Shown here: in pieces, positions 36,198-46,992 of the stretch
How positions within the stretch are numbered: position 1 is the stretch's first letter
How the letters are laid out: every line of letters begins with the position of its first letter
Source of the DNA: Cryptomeria japonica
Taxonomy: Eukaryota > Streptophyta > Pinopsida > Cupressales > Cupressaceae
Assembly: GCF_030272615.1 (NCBI RefSeq)
Contig: NC_081407.1
Span: 142,728,897-142,792,896 of the forward strand
Length of the DNA stretch: 64,000 nt
Direction: 5' to 3'
Program-made: the position numbers and the translations under genes
The notes under the pieces: model-generated
Database searches by the model: none
What the model was told of the DNA's origin: nothing
The model's input: only the letters and a program-made list of their open reading frames with translations

Positions 36198-36230
36198 GGG
36201 ACCGTGGCACTTCGGAGTGCACACGGTCCC
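36198..36230. repeat. Gag-1 hairpin module, copy 4 (leader)
   Basis: GGGACCGTGGCACT, loop TCGG, then AGTGCACACGGTCCC: 14 base pairs with a single one-base bulge, the best-formed copy. Confidence 0.85.
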
Positions 36231-36821
36231 GGCAACTTTTTTCGAAATTTGCAGGGATGAAAGGTATGATGATTTTAGAGCTAATCTGAAAAAATTGAGT
36301 GATTTTACGATCTGTAGATAGGCCAAATTAAAGTTGCAATCTCGAAATTGAACCCTACCAAGATTGTCGAAAAATGCAAAAATTTGAATTTTGAAAAAGA
36401 GAGGGAAACTGAAGTTTTAAATTTTATGATTTTAGAGGGAATGCCGAAAGCAATGCAAGTTTTGAAATTCAAAAGTTGACTCAATTTCACGCAAAATTCA
36501 ATTTTGAAAGCGGAAATTAAAGTTGTTGTAATTAAGCACTTAATTTCAAAAGTCACAAATTGTAAGAATTTGAATAAAGCATTGAAATTTTTAATGAATG
36601 CAAACACACTTTTCAGATTTAGGACAGTAAGAACACAATTTTGACACAAAATTTCAATTTCAATGATTTTTGAATGATTAGAAGCGTTAATCCAAGCAAT
36701 CCCTAGAACAAATTTGACTTTAGTTTTGAAAGTGTTATAATTGATAAAATCAGCCAAAATTCTGGATTTTAGCAGGAAAATACAGTAAAATCTAGCTCCC
36801 GAAATTTCGGAAAAAATGTCG

Positions 36822-36852
36822 GGGACGATGGCGCTCGGAGTGCACATGGTCC
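36822..36852. repeat. Gag-1 hairpin module, copy 5 (leader)
   Basis: GGGACGATGGCGCT, a CGG loop, then AGTGCACATGGTCC. Same position in the second leader repeat as copy 4 in the first. The arms pair less perfectly. Confidence 0.75.
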
Positions 36853-37227
36853 TCGCAACTTTTTTCCAAATTTTTAGGGATGAAAGATATTGTGATTTTA
36901 TTGCGGAATCCAAAGTTACAGCTGATTTGGAGATGTTTTGATCAGTGAAATTGTCAGACAAAGGTTGAACCAAGAGGGTTTTAAAAATTAGGGTTTTGAC
37001 AGTTAACCACTTAATTTTCTAAATTAAAGCATAGATATGAATTGATAATTTGTAATAGAAGGGCAGATCTGAAACAAGCATTAACATTTAGACATTTCAC
37101 AAGTTCAATTACTAAAAAGAAAATTTAGGGTTTTTATGCAATCAACCTCTAAAATTTGCAAAAAAACATGGAAATGTAATCAATGGATCCAATTTTCAGA
37201 TCTAACCATGAATAATCAGAAAGGATG

Positions 37228-37245
37228 TTCACGTCGGGTTCACCA
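37228..37245 (-). promoter_or_regulatory. Gag-1 primer binding site
   Basis: The minus strand reads TGGTGAACCCGACGTGAA three bases after the 5' LTR. It has the TGG start expected for pairing with a tRNA CCA end. I did not identify the tRNA. It differs from the Tat-1 site. Confidence 0.7.
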
Positions 37246-37626
37246 AAATGTAAAGCGGAAAATCGCGATCGAACCCTAGTTTCTCTCCCCTCTTCCAACT
37301 CCAAGGAGAGAGAAGGGAGGTTCACTCTAGGGTTGATGGTTTTCACTTAGGGGAGAGACTTTACATTCAAAAGAGGGGTTGAAACCCACAAGATCCAATC
37401 TCACGCAATGCAAGATTGGATGCTAAAATGAGTTTCAAGGGTTATGACAGCAAGACTACCCTCTTTTGTAAAGAATGTGCATAGAAGAATTAAGCTAGGA
37501 ATGCATAGAAAGTGAGAAAGATTCGCTTATAAACTGAGATAGGAATACAGTATGAAGCTGCGGACCTAGAATTAGCAGTAAAATGTCGATACGGTGTTGT
37601 CCTGTAAATTTGAGCGAATGTTGTCG

Positions 37627-37654
37627 GGACGATGGCGCCCGAGCGCCACGGTCC
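37627..37654. repeat. Gag-1 hairpin module, copy 6 (5' LTR)
   Basis: Identical to copy 1 (31051-31078) and at the equivalent LTR position. Confidence 0.75.
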
Positions 37655-38247
37655 TCCGAAAAATCCACGAAATGAAGGGGGATCTATTCGTCTCTGCACA
37701 AGGATTCCAGATCTTCAATTTTAGCCGCGTACCTGCAACCTACACACAGAAAAGTGAAGACGATTGGGGGGTTAGGGATTAGGGGTTTGCCTTTAGGTCA
37801 AACCCCGGTTTTGGAATTAACCAAGAAATGAGCAATGCTGTAAATGTAAATGTCTGTAATGTAAAACAAGTACTAATACCTTGTTGTAAGGATGTTTGTA
37901 TCCTTATGTGCGAAGGTATAGATGTTGTATGTTGTATGTTGTAAGTGATCTCCTCTTCAATGGTTGAATCCTTGTCTTGAATGCAACACTTAGCCTTGAA
38001 TGGAGACTTGAAATGATCAATTGCTTGAAGGAATGCTTGAATGCTTGAATGCTTGAGTATAGTTTCCACGCTTGTACACATATGACCTCCTTACCCAAAT
38101 GGGAGAGGAAAATGTAGTTTATATACTTGTCAATTAGGGCTGATAGACCGATTTTCCCGACCTTAGGCCGACTAGGAAAGATAATTTTCCAATTTGCAAA
38201 CATAAAGACCCAAATTCCAAAAGAGACCGGGCCCAAAATAGGACCCA

Positions 38248-38276
38248 GGGACCAGGGCGCTGGGCGCTCTGGTCCC
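38248..38276. repeat. Gag-1 hairpin module, copy 7 (5' LTR)
   Basis: Identical to copy 3 (31695-31723). In this LTR it stands alone, without the neighbouring copy 2. Confidence 0.8.
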
Positions 38277-38452
38277 ACCTCCCGGGACAGCAGGGGGCAA
38301 AGGAGGTTTAGGCCAGGGTGCAAGAAAATGCAGTTTTCAGCGTCATAATCAGGTTTTGGGGTCTCCATTCAGGTTGCGTGTTGCGTCGCCATCGTGAAGA
38401 CCGAAATGCAGTCGAAATTGCAAGTGTCGCAATTTTAGGACGCTACAGTGCC

Positions 38453-38530
38453 ATAGGTTTGCAAGGTTGCCATCAATGACAAAACCTTCAATCACTTACA
38501 ATGTCTCATTGGAGTGTGCATATGCCAACA
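38453..38530 (-). repeat. Nau-1 5' LTR, outer part
   Basis: 78 bases that complete the Nau-1 LTR, matching 24984-25061 (CATAGGTTTG...GCATATGCCAACA). Preceded by the Gag-1 target duplication at 38448-38452. After 38530 the Tat-1 leader resumes. Confidence 0.92.
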
Positions 38531-39227
38531 ATCCTAAGTCCAATCTTGTGTCGTACGAAACCAAATAGTCTGTCATTTAAGCTAAATCCTGTGTCGTATG
38601 AAACATAATTGAACATAATTAGTTGTCATCTGAGACTTACCCATTTGTCATATGGTACTAGGCAACAACTCAAACGAAACAAAATTGTTGTTGTCCTGAA
38701 CTTGTTGAACTGTCGTACGAGTCTTTGATTTTGCCAATCTAGAATAGTTAAACCTGTCCAAAATAGTGTATAGTGAGCCTAAAAATGGTTATCATCCTCA
38801 TAAGCATAAAACAACCATGATAGTGTACCTCTACAGTTGCATTGTACGATTTTGTCGATCATTTTTCAGCTAGTCCAAACAAACATTTTATCAAACCTAA
38901 GTCAACTTAGATAACATCTTACACATGATAGATCGTTTCTGAAACCAGACCAGATCTTAAGTTACTTCTCTTAATCACTACGTTAAACGAACTACTAGCT
39001 ACAATTTGATCTTGACTTCTGCAACACATCTCGCTCTTGGTCCTGTCGGTTACAAAATGCCTATTCAAACCAGAAATTCTTGCAACAAAAAGGACAAAGA
39101 AAAAGAAACACCCTTTGTGTCAAAAGACAATCCATCCTTTGTGGAAAACCCCTTTTAAAATAAACTGTCCTCATCACAGATACCAGTTTACAGCATACCA
39201 ATCTTTGGTCAGCCCCTATCTCCCACC
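38531..39227 (+). other. Tat-1 leader (second part)
   Basis: Continues the leader interrupted at 24238. Exact TCGTACGA palindromes lie at 38551-38558 and 38713-38720, with near copies such as GTCGTATGAAAC between. It ends at the gag ATG (39228). The 117-codon plus frame starting at 39037 overlaps gag in another frame and has no domain. Confidence 0.75.
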
Positions 39228-40462
39228 ATGTCTGGGGAAAGACAAGAAAGAGAAGCTAATAAAAAAAATACTCACGACGACTTCAGCAATCATGCCACTG
39301 ATAGTGATTTATCAACTGAATCTAATCTTCTGGAACCTCCTGAAAATGAAGTACATAGATGCTAGAATAATAAAGAATTCCAGAAAATGATGAAGGTCAT
39401 CATGGCTAGGGAAAAAGAAGACTATTTCCTAGAATTAGCCAAACAAGGTGCCAAAATCCCTACTGGTTATAATGTGGAGGCCCTCGTTGCTAAAGAGGAA
39501 GAGACACCATGGGGAAAAATGAGCAAACAAATGCAAACATTACAAACTGCAGTCACAAGAATAGAAAACAAAGATAAAACGCTAAAACAATATTCTCTGG
39601 ACACAATATGCCCATTCCCATTTGACAAAAACCTCTACATGTCTCCATTTCCTTCACGAGTTGATATTCCAAAATTTGATAAATACGATGGTACCTCAGA
39701 CCCTCAAGATCATGTCAGAGAGTTTTGTGCTGCTTGTATGGAGTTTATGCATGATCAAACATACCTCATGCACCTTTTCCCAAGGAGTTTAGGGGGTCAA
39801 GCAATGGAATGGTTCGCAAGCCTACCCAAAGGAATAAAAATGTTTAAGAACTAATCCAAGTATTTTTACAACAATACTCATACAATATTCATCACCCAGT
39901 CACTATGTTAGAGCTTTGCAATACCAGACAAAAGATAGGAGAACCCTTTCTCACTTTCCTCCAACGATGGAGAAAGATGTTCTCTAGATATTCACGGACC
40001 ATGGCAGATCTTGAGAAAATGGATATCTTTATCAACAACTTAGTCCCTCAATTGAAATACAGTGTCCAGATGCAAGTACACCCTTCATTCAACAAAATGG
40101 TAGATAACGCCCTCAGAATGGAAGACGTGCTTATCAAAAAGGGAGATATATCACTTTGGAAAGAAACATCGCAAGGTTCTAGCTCTAAAGAAAAGAGTAA
40201 ATACTGGAAATATGGCAAAGACAGCAACAAGAACATCATTAGTGATGGAGTGGTAGATACTGTCCAAGCAAAAACAAAATCCACAATATTTAACTTGGGC
40301 CAGTGGCACACAAGCACTCAAGGCAGCTGAAACTACAACAAAGAATCCCCCAGAGAAAACAAGAGAGTGGTTTAAAGACAAACCTTGGGTCTCAAAGCCT
40401 AAGCGTGAGTTTACTCCTCTAGATGAGTCATATGAATCATCTTTTAAAACTTAATGGCATAA
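39228..40462 (+). pseudogene. gag: Tat-1 Gag, disrupted
   Basis: The ATG at 39228 (MSGERQEREANKK) opens the Gag frame, with a TAG at 39363. Capsid-type sequence follows: PKFDKYDGTSDPQDHVREF, QAMEWFASLP. After a stop at about 39852 the reading moves to another frame near 39900 (MLELCNTRQKIGEPFLTFLQ...NALRMEDVLIKKG) and back again near 40300. The C-terminal knuckle CDYHWNKGHNINHC and the motif QDLIDAG fall just downstream at about 40539-40618. This matches the Gag-1 protein (capsid, CHHC knuckle, QDLID), placing both in one lineage. In a live element it forms the particle. Confidence 0.85.
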
Positions 40463-42139
40463 TCTGATAACATTGCCAGACAATTCTAGACCATATGACC
40501 CAGAAATTAGACCAAAATGGTGGAGAGAAAACGAATACTGTGACTATCATTGGAACAAGGGACATAACATAAACCACTGCATGAAACTCCAACATGAAAT
40601 CCAAGATCTCATTGACGCAGGGAAGATCAATGTTGGAAATCATGCAACTAATGCTAATCATAAGGCATTTAAACATCCCTTACCCACTTATGAACAAGGA
40701 GATTCCTCAAAATCCAAGGGAGGAGCTAGAGTCAATTATACTTACACTAATAATGATAATGTGATCAACATGATTAAATTTTCTCAACCTAAATACTGCA
40801 ATGTGATCATAGTCCCAGACCACCAAAATCAAGCACAAGCTGCTAATGCTATGACTCACACTCAAAGGCAGATTTCTCTCTCAGGAGCTAGTCCCCCAAC
40901 TTTTGATCAAATGGCATCAAAACTGCCAAATAGACAAACATACACAATCATGGCTAAATCGAAACAACTAGCTTCATCATCTTCTCCTGGTTATAGTATT
41001 GTCAAACAATTGAAGAGAACCAATTCTCAAATCTCCATTTTAGAACCACTTAAGATCTCTTCTTCTCATAAAGAGGTCTTGGACAAGGCTCTACTTACCA
41101 CCAATGTCCCTAAAGATTTGGACGTAGATCAATTTCAATCTATGGTAGGTCACCTGACCTCACCCCATTATCTCACATTCTCTGAAGAAGATGATAATTC
41201 ACTAAGTCACTCACATAATCAGCCATTACACATTGAAGCCATGATTCATAAACACCGTGTTAAACGTGTTTTGATAGATGGAGTAGCTGGGTTGAATATT
41301 TGTACCTACAATATATTGACACAACTGGGATTTTCTGAGAATGTCATTGATCCAACAAAGAAGATAACAATCAGGGCTTATGATGAAGAGGAAAGAACTT
41401 CTAAGGGACTAGTATCATTACCAATTAGAGTAGGACTTGTGGAAAGAGATGTCATTTTTCAAGTCCTGGATCTTCATCTTTCATACAACATCTTACTGGG
41501 TAGGCCATGGATTCATGAAATGAAAGCAGTACCATCTACATATCATCAATGCCTAAAGTTTCCTTATAATGGAGTTGAAGTCAGTATTCCTATCGATACA
41601 AGTTATACCTATAATGCATTAACACAGGGTCCTGATGCTTTTGTTCCTAATAATAGAGAAGCTTCTATAGCTAAAAGTTCAGAATCTTTGTTGAAAGATT
41701 TGGAAAAGAAACTGAGAATCACAAACACTGACATGGATGGTTACAAGATAGAGCATATACTCTCACTAACATCTCTTCCTCCATCACCAAGACAGTCGGG
41801 AAAACCATCAAAGGGTATGAGGCCACAAACTTCAACTCCAAAAGTCATTTATGATGGCACATTTATACAGTCCTCTACTTCTCTTGCAGGTGAAATAGAA
41901 GGGGATGTTGTCCATAAATCGCTCTTTAAGAAGACAGTGTAGGTAAAGAAATACGACATTGTGAGATTTCTCCAACACAATATGGTCCAGGATATAAGAT
42001 GCTTCAACACATGGGATATTCAGGTATTGGTCCTCTTGGAAAACATAAAAAAAGGTATTGTTGAACCTATTCAATTGCAAACTAAGTCTGTCAATGATAA
42101 AGTTGGACTGGGATATGATCCAAGAAAGTCATTAGATTA
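40463..42139 (+). pseudogene. Tat-1 Gag C-terminus, protease and G-patch, disrupted
   Basis: An open frame of about 489 codons (to 41942) begins with the CHHC knuckle and contains the retropepsin-like domain: RVLIDGVAGLNICTYNIL (active-site D-G), SYNILLGRPWIHEMKAV and QCLKFPYNG. A frame change just after 41942 leads to a G-patch-like segment at about 41981-42120 (GYKMLQHMGYSGIGPLGKHK, KVGLGYD), ending at a TAG. G-patch domains bind RNA and are known next to proteases in some retroelements. The protease would mature Gag-Pol. This part is less damaged than gag. Confidence 0.82.
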
Positions 42140-43690
42140 GAAGCACACATCTCACCATCAACGGAAGTGGAAGAAAAAGGTACTACCTTTAACAACACAA
42201 GAAATTGATACTCAACAAACTCAGGAGGAAGGTGATAGTGAACAAAAAGAGTTATATCAGCTATAATACCACAGGAAGTAGAAGTCCTAGAGTATATGAG
42301 AGACGAAGTATATAGAATCAGAGAATTGTTTGCACCGCTGAACATTTCGGTCACATATACTGGTAGACAACAAGCAGATGATTCAGAAACTGATTCAAAT
42401 GAGTATGAATGGGGTCCTGACCATCGCTCAGATACATCTACTACAAACACCCAACAAGAATCTAGAGTTATTACAGATGATGCACAAGAATTGATACACC
42501 TAAGAATGCAAAAGGAAATAGAAGAAATCAAACTAAAAAGACAAGAAGACTATGAACGACAGCTGAAGAAAGAAAAGACACAAGTAATTCATTCACCTAC
42601 CAACCCTCCTAATGAGATAGGACAAATCAGGTACATAACTACACAAGAAGAACTAGAAGCTACAGAAAAAGAACCAGTCATCAGTCCAGAAGAAGCTGAA
42701 TGGAAGAGACGACATGGATTAACATAACCATCAAAGTCATGTCCACAAGTGTGTCAAATGCAAGCAATCAATGAACCAAATCATGAAGGAACTTGCAACA
42801 TCAAGGATGTGGGTGTTGATACTATATATGCCTTCACTAAACCACTTGAAGATGAGTTAGCAACTCCATCCTATGACTCTGATGACTCAGACAGGAGCTC
42901 TATCTATGACAACAACTATTCAACAACGCATTATGACTACTCTATCATGAATTATGAGATACTGTCTACTGTTATACCATGGTATGTAGCCCAGTCTCAA
43001 GTAGGTAACGATGCTAGAAGTAGGTCAGTTGAATTAGGTTCAATACATACTAACATGAATGATGATAATCGTGTCATAACTCTTCCTGTTCTCGAGACAC
43101 ATACGCAAGGTAGTCTTCTAGAACTCGACTGATCGGTCTGAAACAATGATGATAGTATCGTGAACTCCCTTGAGCTTGTTCCAAACTTATCTTTAATGCA
43201 TCCAGAATTGATTGATTTCACCCTTTATAACCAACCCTTGAATGTACCTACTTTTGCCAATGACTATACACTAGCCTACTATCTCAATGTAGATGAACCC
43301 ATGTACTCTTCCACCAGCGAGCAAAATGAAAACATGACTAAAGTGGATATCAAGTATCTTAGTTGCAAAAACAAGAAAAATAAGAATAAAATATCTGATG
43401 GCGAAAACCACATTGTGGTGGTGTGAGACTCTAAAAAAGAGAAAATAAAGGCTGAACCTAAAGGTGAAAACCTCTATAAGGCACCTGAAGGTGAGATACT
43501 TGATATACTACCAAGTCACTTCCAGGAGAGATCTTCCATATTGATCGAGCCAACTCAGCCAGTAAACATTGGGAGTCAAGAGATACCGCATATCATTCAT
43601 TTATCTCAATGACTGTCAGCAGAAGAGTTAGAAGATTTCAGCAATCTGTTTTTAGAAAAGAAGATCAACTTTGCATGGACATACTCAGAT
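42140..43690 (+). pseudogene. Tat-1 linker between protease/G-patch and RT
   Basis: About 1.5 kb kept in the same frame as the RT, in blocks of 88-143 codons split by point stops. It is acidic and polar with a charged helical part (MQKEIEEIKLKRQEDYERQ) and many Asp/Ser runs. I see no catalytic motif. A long low-similarity spacer here is usual for Tat elements. The block upstream of the RT (EELEDFSNLF, FAWTYSDMPGLD) is the RT lead-in. Confidence 0.65.
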
Positions 43691-45010
43691 ATGCCAGGAC
43701 TAGATCTTGATCTCATCATGCATCATCTCTCTATTATGCTAGGAGTTAAACCAGTCAAACAAAAACTCCGAAAGATGCATCCTCATGTGACATTACTAGT
43801 CAAGGTTGAACTAGAGAAATTGCTAAAAGCTGGATTTATCAGAGCTATAGACTACATAGAATGGATATCCAACATAGTACCTATATCAAAAGAAGACAAA
43901 TCTATTAGAGTTTGCATAGATTTCAGGGATCTCAACAAGGCATGTCCAAAATATGATTTTCCATTGCCCAACATTGACATGATAGTAGATATGACTGCTG
44001 GATATGAGATGTATTCATTAATGGATGGATTCTCTGGTTACAATCAGATCAAGATAGCACCTAAAGATCAAGAGAAGATAGCTTTCACATGTGCATGGGG
44101 AACCTTCTGCTAGAATGTTATGCCATTTGGTCTAAAGAACACAAGAGCAACTTACCAAAGAGCAGTAACCACTATTTTCCATGATATGATGCATAAAAAC
44201 ATGGAAGATTATGTTGATCACACCCTGGTAAATACTATGAAGAGATCTACACACATTCAAGAGCTAGGCCTCATATTAGATCGAATGGAAAGATTCAAGC
44301 TCTGCTTAAATCCAAAGAAATGTGCATTTGGGGTAACATCAGGAAAATTGCTTGGGTACATAATATCCAGAAAAGGAATTGAGGTTGACCCTGAAAAGTT
44401 CAAAGCTATAATGGAAATGTCACCACCCAAGAATATAAGTCAGATGAGAAGTCTACAAGGCCATCTTTAGTCCATAAGGCATTTTATATCTCAGCTAGCT
44501 GACAAAGCTGAACCCTTCACGAAGGTATTAAGGAAAGGGATTCAATACAACTGGGATGAAGATTGTGAATGACATTTACAACAAATCAAAGAATATCTTT
44601 CTAATCCACCCATATTAATGCCCCCAATTCAAGGTAGGCCACTGATCCTGTACATATCAGCTAAAGATACTTCACTGTGGGCACTTCTGGCACAACAAGA
44701 TGACAATAAAAAGGAACGAGCTATCTATTACATCAGCAGAACATTGGTGTCATATGAAATGAATTATACTATAATAGAGAAAGCATTCTTAGCTTTGGTC
44801 TTTGCATCACAAAAATTAAGGCATTATATGTTGACACACTCTATTAAGCTGGTAGCCAAGATTGATCCACTCAAGTATCTTCTCAGTAAAGTAACGCTTA
44901 CAGGAAGATTGGCCAAATGGGTCATGGTCCTTACAGAATTTGACATTGAATATGTGGAATGTATAGGCATCAAAGGATAGGTTATTGCAAACCAACTTGC
45001 CAAAGCTCCA
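43691..45010 (+). pseudogene. Tat-1 reverse transcriptase and RNase H, disrupted
   Basis: Gypsy RT: KVELEKLLKAGFIRAI, IRVCIDFRDLNKACPKYDFP, MDGFSGYNQIKIAPKDQEKI, MPFGLKNTRATYQRA, then the active-site box as YVDH, where the last Asp of YVDD is His. Continues with NPKKCAFGVTSGKLLGYI. RNase H follows: LYISAKDTSLWALLAQQ, YISRTLVSYEMNYTIIEKAFLALVF, KLRHYML. All are in one frame with point stops at about 44112, 44468, 44568 and 44978. In a live element it makes cDNA. The YVDH change alone would block polymerisation. Confidence 0.93.
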
Positions 45011-45463
45011 CTGGAAGACGATCAACCTCTGCATATAGAATTCCCAGATGAATCAATCATGCACCTTACTGAACAATCATGGAAGATGTTCTTTTATGGG
45101 TCTTTCACTCAACATGGTTTTGGTGCCAGGATACTATTTATTACTCCCCAGAAATACTCAATTCCAAAAGCTTACAAACTTCTCTTCCCTTGCACAAACA
45201 ACATTGCAGGATATGAAGCTTTGGTAAATGGGATCAAGCTGGCCATCGAGTGGAAGATCATGGAATTACACATCTATGGAGATTCTCAACTCATTATCAA
45301 CCAGATTAATGACCTATATCAGATGAGAGATGAGAAACTGATGCCTTACAAGAGGATGGTGGATGACCTCAAGAAATATTTTACCTTCGTATCATTTCAG
45401 CAGATCCCCAGAACAGTAAATAGAGCAGCAGATGCAATGGCCACTTTGGCATTTATACCATAG
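45011..45463 (+). pseudogene. Tat-1 second (archaeal-type) RNase H, disrupted
   Basis: Between the first RNase H and integrase is a second RNase H-like domain, a trait of the Tat lineage: WKMFFYGSFTQHGFGARIL, NNIAGYEALVNGIKLAIEW, HIYGDSQLIINQI, VNRAADAMATLA. The expected first catalytic Asp (FDG) is Tyr (FYG), while the Glu and later Asp residues are present. The frame is the same as RT and is open for 134 codons to a stop at 45463. Acquired RNase H of this kind has been proposed to improve plus-strand processing. Confidence 0.85.
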
Positions 45464-46830
45464 CTATAGGAGTCTAATTTTCACTTTGAATTCCTGGTGG
45501 AAGAGTTACATTACCCTACCTATGAATCTCTCAAGTCCTAGGTAGTTTGTCATATTATTGGACATGACTCATCTCGTTATAGCCACATTTTCTCTTACCT
45601 ACGTAACCAAGTCGTCCCTGCTAATCTTTCCCGAAATGAAAAAAGGAACCTAATCTGAAATGCGTCACGGTACATCATCATTGCTAACGACCTATTCAGG
45701 CGAGGTTTAGATAATACTTTACTTAGATGTCTAGAAACTGAGGAGTACCAACGCGCATTATCCAAAGTTCATGAAGGTGTTTGAGGATCCCATTCAAACG
45801 GTCTAACTTTAGCATGAAAACTACTAAGGGTTGGCTACTACTGGCCAGATATGGAGAAAGAAGCTATAAAATTTGCTAAAACCTGTGAAAAGTGTCAACT
45901 GCATGGACACCTTATACACGCTCCAGCAAGGGATCTCATACCCTTTGTGACACACTGGCCCTTCCAACAGTGGGCATTCGATCTGATAGGCCAAATATAT
46001 CATGTGTCATCTAATGGACATAAATTTATTATCACTGCCACTGAGTACTTCACTAAGTGGGTAGAAGTGGTTCCGCTCATCAAGGCAATTGAAAAACAGT
46101 AGCTCTATATATTCTTAACTATATCATCTGCAGATATGGTATACCTTCATCAATTATAATAGACAATGGAGGACAATTTAAGAACAAAGATCTAGATGAA
46201 CTCTATGAGAAGTTTAAAATCAAACAACACTGGTCCTTAGTATATTACCCTCAAGGTAATGGACAAGCAGAGGCATCTAACAAAAACCTACTAACTATCT
46301 TGCACAGAACAGTGAACAAATCCGGGAAGGATTGGCATCTGCAGCTCAATCCTGCACTATGGGCTTATAGAACAAGTATCAGAACACCTACTGAGGCTAC
46401 ACCTTTTTCTTTGGTGTATGGGTCCGAAGCAGTATTACCTATTGAAGTAGAAATACCATCTCTAAGAGTTTCCTTGCAAGGTCTTGTTACTGATGAAGAC
46501 TATAGAATATCTAGAGTGCAAGAGCTCGAATTGTTGGATGAGTGTCAGCAAGTAGTATTTGATCATCTCAGAGTGTATCAAAAGAGAATGTCCAGAGGAT
46601 ATAACAAGAAGGTTTGACACCGATAATTTCAGGTTGGTGACTTAGTTCTAAGAGAGAATCCTAAAAATCAACAGTTTCGAGATAACAAAGGGAAGTTTGA
46701 ACCCAACTGGTTGGGTCCCTATATTGTTACTGCATCTTTTGGCTCTGCTGCTTATCAACTTTCAACATTGGAAGGAGAACAACTCCACTAACCAATTAAC
46801 ACCATCCATCTGAAGAAATTATTCACCTAA
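45464..46830 (+). pseudogene. Tat-1 integrase, disrupted
   Basis: Gypsy integrase: HHCC zinc region (HEGV...SHSNG then CEKCQLHG), DLIPFVTHWPFQQWAFDLIG (first Asp), the second Asp in IIIDNGGQF after a frame change near 46100, the catalytic Glu in GNGQAEASNK, then WAYRTSIRTPTEATPFSLVYG and the C-terminal GDLVLREN...GKFEPNWLGPYIV. It ends with TAA at 46828-46830. Point stops occur at about 45463, 45656, 45782, 46615 and 46789. No chromodomain is seen, as expected for Tat. Confidence 0.9.
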
Positions 46831-46859
46831 ATATTCTCTGCTCCAGCAGCTTTTATAGC

Positions 46860-46992
46860 AGAAAATGTCCTGAAAAAAAATCCTACAAATCAAAAAATGT
46901 CTTGAAAAAAATCCTACAAATCAGCAAATGTTCTGAAGAAATCCTAAAAATCAGAAAAAGTCCTGAAGAAATTCAAAAAAAAAAAAAAAAAA
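46860..46992 (+). repeat. Short tandem repeat and poly-A after Tat-1 pol
   Basis: About three and a half copies of a ~32-base unit (AAATGTCCTGAAAAAAATCC, then TACAAATCA, with variants) followed by a run of about 18 A. Immediately downstream a second unit, GTGAAAACCTGGTAAA plus AGGC, occurs twice (about 47011 and 47069). Confidence 0.8.

Larger units (their letters stand above)
35982..37227 (-). other. Gag-1 leader with internal direct repeat
   Basis: A 1.2-kb untranslated leader between primer site and ORF. Two ~190-bp segments, 36111-36300 and 36734-36920, are direct repeats. Both contain AAAATCAGCCAA, CTCCCGAAATTTC, the hairpin module, GCAACTTTTTT and AGGGATGAAAG in the same order. The frames seen here (up to 222 codons on the minus strand) show no domain and are not called. 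Confidence 0.75.
30673..38447 (-). mobile_element. Gag-1: pol-less Tat-type element with intact gag-protease-like ORF
   Basis: LTRs at 30673-31894 and 37249-38447 are flanked by a perfect target duplication GTGCC (30668-30672 and 38448-38452). On the minus strand: LTR, primer site, a 1.2-kb leader with an internal repeat, one ORF of 1,102 codons, 760 bases of non-coding sequence, polypurine tract, LTR. There is no RT, RNase H or integrase and no room for them. It resembles published terminal-repeat elements that carry only a gag domain. It inserted in one LTR of Nau-1 and is the innermost and apparently youngest layer. Confidence 0.95.
37249..38447 (-). repeat. Gag-1 5' LTR
   Basis: A 1,199-bp LTR pairing with 30673-31894, bounded by the target duplication GTGCC at 38448-38452. 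It contains two hairpin copies (37627-37654, 38248-38276) against three in the 3' LTR. Confidence 0.95.
24239..38530 (-). mobile_element. Nau-1: pol-less copia-like LTR element with two novel ORFs
   Basis: On the minus strand: 5' LTR (38530-38453 plus 30672-29927, split by Gag-1), an initiator-Met-type primer site (29913-29924), ORF1 (coiled coil and zinc knuckles), ORF2 (large, unknown), a polypurine tract and a 3' LTR (25061-24239). Without Gag-1 it is about 6.5 kb. No protease, integrase, RT or RNase H motif is visible, so it would need enzymes in trans. Flanking pentamers are ATACT (24234-24238) and ATCCT (38531-38535), a one-mismatch target duplication. It sits in the Tat-1 leader in antisense orientation. 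Confidence 0.9.

Noticed and set aside
36305-36973. 222-codon minus-strand frame in the Gag-1 leader
   Set aside because: It covers the leader repeat, is not repeated in a coding pattern, has no domain and lies before the real ATG of the long ORF.
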